A stretch of DNA of 64,000 nt from JAICIG01 sp035532215 (lineage in GTDB: Bacteria; Planctomycetota; Planctomycetia; Pirellulales; JAICIG01), in NCBI GenBank assembly GCA_035532215.1, contig DATKRK010000356.1:6284-70283 (forward strand), written 5' to 3'. Shown in pieces: positions 59,590-64,000 of the stretch. Position 1 is the first letter of the stretch. The number at the start of each line of letters is the position of its first letter. A model generated the notes under the pieces. It did not search any database. It had not been told where the DNA came from and saw only the letters and a program-made list of their open reading frames with translations. A program made the position numbers and the translations under genes.

Positions 59590-61764
59590 ATGAGACCGCA
59601 CGGCGACCGGCGCCGCAAACGCCTTCCGCGCTGGCTGCGGCTGCAGTTCGGGCTGCGCTCGCTGCTGCTGTTCACGCTGGTCGTGTGTCTCGCCCTCGGT
59701 TGGTACGTCGAGCGCGTGCGGCGGCAGCGGCGGGCGGTGGCGGCGCTCGAGGAATTAGGGCTGACTACCCACTACCGGAAAGGCGACGAGTCTCCGAGCA
59801 TCGATCCAGAGGAGGCTGCGGATCGTGAAAAGGGCGCCGAAAGCCTTCAGACGCTCGCGGACTGGGCTTTGTGGGCGACTCCGCGCAGCTTACGCCCCGC
59901 GTTGGGAATCGATTTCTATTATTCCGCCGATTCCGTGTCTTCCGATGCCGAAGGCGACCTGGCGCCCGCCGCGGGGCACTTGCGCGATCTTCCCGACCTT
60001 CGCACGCTGGTGCTCGACCGCGTCTTGGACGAAGATTTCGCCGCAATCGACGCGTTAAAGAATCTGAAGAACCTCTTTATATCAGACGCTTACATCAGCG
60101 ACGCAAGCCTAGTCCATATCGGCAAACTTCAAGGGCTGGAACGCCTTGGAATCAACGCAGCCAGATTTCTGCCGCCGCGCGGCAAAAGCGCGCTTGAGCC
60201 GCGGTGGGCTCGACCGGCGATCACCGACGCTGGGCTGGTTCGACTCGCCAAGCTGCGGCGGCTCACGCATCTCAACCTTTCGGGCTCGGCGGTGACGGGG
60301 CCCGGCCTCGTGCACCTTGCCGGCGCGTCCAAACTCGAGGTCCTCGATTTGAGCAAGTCAAGCATCACGGATGATGGGCTGGTTCATGTCGCCAAGCTGC
60401 GGCAGCTAAAGCAGCTTGACCTTTCCGATACCGCCATCGGCGACGCCGGGTTGTCGCATCTCGCAAATTTTACGCAACTCGAGATCCTTCACTTGGATCG
60501 GACTTTGGTGACCGATGCAGGTCTGGTTCAGCTTGCGAGACTCAGACGCCTTGCGGTTCTCTTCCTTGGTAACTCCGCAATCACCGACGCAGGTTTGCAA
60601 ATGCTGGGGGGCGTTGCATCGCTGGAAGCTATCTCTGTTGGCGGTTCAGCGGCTACGCCCGACGGTGTGGCACGGCTGAAGCGGCGTCTGCCAAAGGCGG
60701 ATGTAATTGAAGTTCACGTTAGCCAGCGGGAGGAGGACGAAATCGAAGAACTCATGTCTCAGCAAGAGGGGCGTACTGATAATGTTATCAGTTCCCCAAA
60801 GCAGGCGATCGTCGCGCTGAAACGCGCCAACGCACAAATGCGAGCCAGGCTTTGGCGGCAAGCGCTTGAAACGCTTGGCAAAATTGGCACTGCGTATTTG
60901 CAGAGCGTGGCAGGATTGAAACACCTAGGCCGATGTCACGCGGAACTGGGACGATGGCAGGACGCAGAGGACGAATATTTCGAGGCGTTTGAGAAAATCC
61001 CGCAAGAAAAAAGGCCGGTTGCTCAGTGGCTGTGGGAGGAGCTTGACGGCTGGCCGCAGTTATTCGAGCACGTTGCGCAAACCCGCCCGGACGACATCGG
61101 ACGTTGGATTGCCTCGGCCCGCTGCGCCGTGCTTGAGGGCCGCTGGCACGCCGCCGCCGCCGATTATGCTCGCGCGAAAGAGTCTCCCTCCAGCAATGGC
61201 ATCGCACCCTCAGATCCGGACCTTGAATTCGAATTCGGGCTATCGCGGCTGCTGGAGGGGGACGTTGCGGAATACCGGCACGTCAGCACGCGGCTTATCA
61301 ACGCGAAGCGCAAATCCCTGGAACGCAATCGGGAGTCGTCAGGATCATTCTACGGACCGTGGGGACGTGTCTCGCATCTCTGGTTGATGGCGCCGCAAGG
61401 CGTATTTGGCGCCTCGCAAGTCAAGGACTGGAGCCGCGACGAAGCCGCCTCATCGAGCGAGCCGACGGGCTTGAAGTCGCTGCTCTATCTAAGAGCGGCT
61501 GCTTACCAGAAGGTTCTGGAGCAAGCGCTGCCCCTTGGGCGAACCAGCGGGGAGGAATATCTTGGCCGTTATTGGTTTTCGAGGGCCATGGCGCATCAAC
61601 ATTTGAGGCAGTCCGCCCGCGCTCGCGAGTGCTTTACCCGCGGCGCGCAATGGCTTGAGCGGCGAATGAGGTTCGCTCGTTACCGTAGCCGCTACGACGA
61701 CGCGCGTTACATCCTCGAAGCCGAAGTCCTCCGCCGCGAAGCCGAGCGGCTGCTCTTCGAATGA
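59590..61764 (+). CDS. Membrane-anchored LRR and TPR-like protein
   Basis: 724 residues. A basic start and a single helix (LRSLLLFTLVVCLALGWYV, about 22-41) anchor it. Residues about 130-370 hold eight or nine leucine-rich repeats of about 24 residues (LTHLNLSGSAVTGPGLVHLA; LKQLDLSDTAIGDAGLSHLA), the bacterial 'TDAGL' type. Residues about 410-720 form a TPR-like helical array (ALETLGKIGTAYLQ; GRWQDAEDEYFEAFEKI). A scaffold or sensory role is likely; no enzyme domain. Codon use in the repeats is less biased than in neighbours, consistent with repeat expansion. Confidence 0.85.
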   Translation: MRPHGDRRRKRLPRWLRLQFGLRSLLLFTLVVCLALGWYVERVRRQRRAVAALEELGLTTHYRKGDESPSIDPEEAADREKGAESLQTLADWALWATPRSLRPALGIDFYYSADSVSSDAEGDLAPAAGHLRDLPDLRTLVLDRVLDEDFAAIDALKNLKNLFISDAYISDASLVHIGKLQGLERLGINAARFLPPRGKSALEPRWARPAITDAGLVRLAKLRRLTHLNLSGSAVTGPGLVHLAGASKLEVLDLSKSSITDDGLVHVAKLRQLKQLDLSDTAIGDAGLSHLANFTQLEILHLDRTLVTDAGLVQLARLRRLAVLFLGNSAITDAGLQMLGGVASLEAISVGGSAATPDGVARLKRRLPKADVIEVHVSQREEDEIEELMSQQEGRTDNVISSPKQAIVALKRANAQMRARLWRQALETLGKIGTAYLQSVAGLKHLGRCHAELGRWQDAEDEYFEAFEKIPQEKRPVAQWLWEELDGWPQLFEHVAQTRPDDIGRWIASARCAVLEGRWHAAAADYARAKESPSSNGIAPSDPDLEFEFGLSRLLEGDVAEYRHVSTRLINAKRKSLERNRESSGSFYGPWGRVSHLWLMAPQGVFGASQVKDWSRDEAASSSEPTGLKSLLYLRAAAYQKVLEQALPLGRTSGEEYLGRYWFSRAMAHQHLRQSARARECFTRGAQWLERRMRFARYRSRYDDARYILEAEVLRREAERLLFE

Positions 61765-61790
61765 ATTGACGAGCCCGGCCGCATCCACCC

Positions 61791-62243
61791 TCACCCTTGC
61801 GTATACTCCTTCAAAAAGCCCTTGAACAGAATCAAGTGCTCTTCTTCGGCCTTGAGCAACTGAATGGCCAGGTCTTGCGTAACGTAGTCCTCGCCGTCGG
61901 TGGCTTTGATGATTTTCTTGTATTGGGCGCAGGCGGCTTCTTCGGCGTCGATCACGGCGCGGATCACGCCGACGACGTCGGTGGTGTTCTCGCTGGGCTG
62001 CTTCTGGTTGCCGAGCTTCACGCCCAGCGAGCCGGGCACGAGGCCGCCGATCTGCTTGATCCGCTGGGCCAGTTGCGTGGCGTGCCCGAGTTCCTCGGCG
62101 ACGTCGGCGACCAGCGACTTTTTGATCTCTTCGGCCCGCACGCCGTCGAGATTGACGCTGTTGGCCAGGTAGTTGATGACCGTCTCCAGCTCCATGGAGT
62201 ACGCGGTCTTGAGCATTTCGATCACTTCGGCGTTGGTCGGCAT
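61791..62243 (-). CDS. Ferritin-like/bacterioferritin-type di-iron protein
   Basis: 150 residues, four-helix bundle. Iron-ligand glutamates and histidine are recognisable: SMELETVINYL in helix 1, DVAEELGHATQLAQR (ExxH) in helix 2, DAEEAACAQYKKI in helix 3 and LKAEEEHLILFKGF (ExxH) in helix 4. No haem-ligand methionine can be assigned. Likely iron storage or oxidative-stress protection. AAGGAG lies 7 nt before ATG 62243. It starts 3 nt after the stop of the HEAT gene, so the two form an operon. Confidence 0.9.
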   Translation of the reverse strand: MPTNAEVIEMLKTAYSMELETVINYLANSVNLDGVRAEEIKKSLVADVAEELGHATQLAQRIKQIGGLVPGSLGVKLGNQKQPSENTTDVVGVIRAVIDAEEAACAQYKKIIKATDGEDYVTQDLAIQLLKAEEEHLILFKGFLKEYTQG

Positions 62244-62246
62244 CCT

Positions 62247-63242
62247 TCAACTCCTTCGCTTTTTGAGTTCGATCAAAACTTCGTCGGCCTGCACGCGAAT
62301 GCCTGGCGCCATGTCGTCGGCGGTCAGCCGCTCGATCGGCTCGACCAGCGCGGCCAGGTCGGCCTGGGCGCTTTGTGCGGCCAGTTCCTTGGCGGCCCGC
62401 AAGGCGTTGACCAGGATCAAGTCGCGTTTGTACTCGCGCGATTGCTCCTGCTGCTCCATGCCCACGGCCGCGGCCTGCTCGGGCTCGAGCATTTCCGCCA
62501 GCACGCCGGTGGCCTGTTCGTCGCCGCGACGCGCCAGATTCGTGGCGGCGTTATAGCGGACGTCGGGGTAGCTGTCGACCAGCATCGCTTCCAGCCGCTT
62601 GAGCGCCTCGGGCGTGCCTGCCGCTCCCAGAGCGAAGGCTGCGGTCGAGCGCATCAGCGGCTCGCCGTCGCGCGAGGCCGCCAGCACCGTCGACATGACG
62701 TCGGGCCGGTCGGTCCAGTCCGCTTTCGGCGCCGCCGACAAGTACACGGCCAGGGCTTTCATGGCCGAAAACTGCACGACTCGCTCTCGCTCGTCGTCTC
62801 CGCTCGCGGCGGCCTTGACCAACACGTCGAGCACGTCGGGCACGCGGAACTCGCCCAGCGCGTTGCAGAGATACACGCGAAGCTGAATCGCCAGATCGTC
62901 CTTGGCGCCCGCGGCCAACTCGGTCGATAAAGTGTCGGCCAGCTCGCGGGCCAGCTCGCGGTCGTCTTTCAAACGGTCGTTCCGCGGGCTGCGCAGCACG
63001 TCGGCCAGATCGTGGGCCGCCTGCCAGCGGCCGTCGTTATTGCGCCGCAATGCTTCGACGTAAGCGGTTGGGTTGCTCTCGCGTTCGACCAGCCACTTGA
63101 TGCCCGCCCCCAGGGCGAACATGATGATGACAATCAAGGCCGGGATCACGAACAACCGCACGATAAAACCCGCACTGGGCGGCTCGACCGGCGGCAATTG
63201 GTCGTTGGGCGAAACAGAATCGGGAGCGTCGGCGTAGGACAT
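62247..63242 (-). CDS. Membrane-anchored HEAT-repeat protein
   Basis: 331 residues from ATG 63242 (an in-frame ATG at 63299 would add 19 basic residues). A short Pro-rich cytoplasmic start precedes one transmembrane helix (about 24-50, FIVRLFVIPALIVIIMFALG). The rest is a HEAT-type solenoid (LRVYLCNALGEFRVPDVLDV; MRSTAAFALGAAGTPEALKR; VRYNAATNLARRGDEQA). Protein-protein interaction role; partner unknown. It is cotranscribed with the ferritin-like gene and divergent from the lipoate ligase. Confidence 0.88.
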   Translation of the reverse strand: MSYADAPDSVSPNDQLPPVEPPSAGFIVRLFVIPALIVIIMFALGAGIKWLVERESNPTAYVEALRRNNDGRWQAAHDLADVLRSPRNDRLKDDRELARELADTLSTELAAGAKDDLAIQLRVYLCNALGEFRVPDVLDVLVKAAASGDDERERVVQFSAMKALAVYLSAAPKADWTDRPDVMSTVLAASRDGEPLMRSTAAFALGAAGTPEALKRLEAMLVDSYPDVRYNAATNLARRGDEQATGVLAEMLEPEQAAAVGMEQQEQSREYKRDLILVNALRAAKELAAQSAQADLAALVEPIERLTADDMAPGIRVQADEVLIELKKRRS

Positions 63243-63338
63243 GAAAAACCAGCGGGCAAACTGCGTGGGTCTTGGAACTCTCTGTTCAAAGTTTAACATT
63301 CGCCCGGCAAAACACTAGCTGCTCTTGAGTACCGCGGA

Positions 63339-64000
63339 ATGCTGCTGTTGGATTTAACGCTTCCTTCGGCCGAAGCCAACCTGGCCTTGGACGAAGCGTT
63401 GTTGGAACAGGCCGAAGCCTCGGGCCGGCCGCAGGAATGCTTGCGGCTGTGGGAGCCGGCCGGACCGCTCGTGGTGATCGGCCGCAGCTCGCTCGCGGAA
63501 CAAGAGGTCGACGAAGCGGCCTGCCGCCGGCGCGGAGCGCCGATTTTTCGTCGCACCAGCGGCGGCGCGGCGATCGTCGCGGCGCCGGGCTGCTTGATGT
63601 ATGCCGTGGTGCTGAGTCTTGAGCTGCGGCCGCAATTGCGTTCGATCGACGAGGCCCACCGCTTCGTGCTCGGCAAGCTCGTCGAGGCCATCCGGCCGCT
63701 GGCGCCCGAGGTCGAGCGCCGCGGCACGAGCGATCTGGCGATGGGCGACCGGAAGTTTTCGGGCAACAGCCTGCGCGTGAAGCGCGAGCACTTGCTCTAC
63801 CACGGAACGTTGCTCTACGACTTTCCGCTGGAGTTGATCGAAACGTGTCTCCGTACGCCGCCCCGGCAGCCCGAGTATCGCGCCCGCCGTTCGCACCTCG
63901 ATTTCGTCACGAACCTGCCGGTCGGCGCGGCCGCTTTGCGCCGCGCGATCGTCGGCGCCTGGGCGGCCGACGAGCCGCTTGAGAATTGGCCCCGGCAACT
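63339..64000 (+). CDS. lplA: Lipoate--protein ligase A family protein (3' end outside window)
   Basis: Open frame from ATG 63339 to the end of the window, about 220 codons, with no stop. Translation begins MLLLDLTLPSAEANLALDEA, then WEPAGPLVVIGRSS, RRTSGGAAIV (the lipoyl/AMP-binding RR.SGGGAV-type motif), GDRKFSGNSLRVKRE (catalytic lysine region) and HLLYHGTLLYDFPLELI. This is the LplA/BPL fold, which attaches lipoate or octanoate to E2 and GcvH domains. The family usually has 240-330 residues, so most of the gene is here. Confidence 0.88.
   Translation, partial: MLLLDLTLPSAEANLALDEALLEQAEASGRPQECLRLWEPAGPLVVIGRSSLAEQEVDEAACRRRGAPIFRRTSGGAAIVAAPGCLMYAVVLSLELRPQLRSIDEAHRFVLGKLVEAIRPLAPEVERRGTSDLAMGDRKFSGNSLRVKREHLLYHGTLLYDFPLELIETCLRTPPRQPEYRARRSHLDFVTNLPVGAAALRRAIVGAWAADEPLENWPRQ

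Overview
The window looks like chromosomal DNA of a GC-rich planctomycete, probably of the Pirellulales type. The evidence is a set of gene families typical of that group: a PVC-type haem-binding beta-propeller/HEAT protein, a DUF1592-series planctomycete cytochrome, a DUF1501 Tat protein, two Tat-exported Gfo/Idh/MocA oxidoreductases, and several proteins opening with a basic 'R..F.LR.LL' membrane anchor. No rRNA, tRNA or CRISPR array was found.

Layout. 0.3-5.0 kb: both subunits of an archaeal-type topoisomerase VI, separated by three small unknown genes. 5.1-7.5 kb: a decayed zone holding fragments of a cytochrome b561-type protein, of pyruvate dehydrogenase E1 (aceE) and of an integron-type integrase, around a cupin-DUF488 gene pair. 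7.5-10.5 kb: an HD-GYP sensor and a SRPBCC/TIGR01777 pair. 10.8-14.7 kb: the PVC cytochrome and a leucine-rich lipoprotein. 15.2-22.5 kb: a heavy-metal-type RND efflux set (adaptor, pump, a Gly/Tyr-rich secreted protein, TolC-like channel). 22.7-26.8 kb: small membrane and unknown proteins, BirA, and an isochorismatase-ThuA fusion. 27.0-29.4 kb: a bufferin-type RiPP operon (Cys-rich precursor, DUF692/MNIO enzyme, DUF2063 partner). 29.6-38.4 kb: a membrane glycosyltransferase, Rho, a thioredoxin/YHS protein, an ABC ATPase and MurJ. 38.5-44.0 kb: a 2Fe-2S ferredoxin, a P-II protein, a CapA-like protein and a run of small stress or unknown proteins. 44.4-50.9 kb: Gfo/Idh, the DUF1592 cytochrome, a candidate small RNA or attenuator, and DUF1501. 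51-53.4 kb: a repeat-rich island, a vapBC relic and a tandem GNAT. 53.9-64.0 kb: DnaA, a DNA methyltransferase cut short next to a DUF262-HEPN defence-type cassette, a second Gfo/Idh, an LRR-TPR protein, a ferritin-like protein, a HEAT protein and the start of a lipoate ligase that runs off the end.

The most unusual feature is the repeat landscape. At least five families of short palindromic or inverted repeats recur here. Many lie between convergent genes, where they could act as bidirectional terminators, but several lie in frame inside genes: birA, the glycosyltransferase, bufB, the C-terminus of an ABC ATPase, and probably tolC. Larger non-coding elements with 20-35 nt inverted ends also occur. 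Two carry the same 20-nt arm around unrelated interiors, and one of these sits inside another inverted-repeat element directly upstream of the efflux adaptor.

All assignments come from reading the sequence and from memory of protein families; no database search was run.
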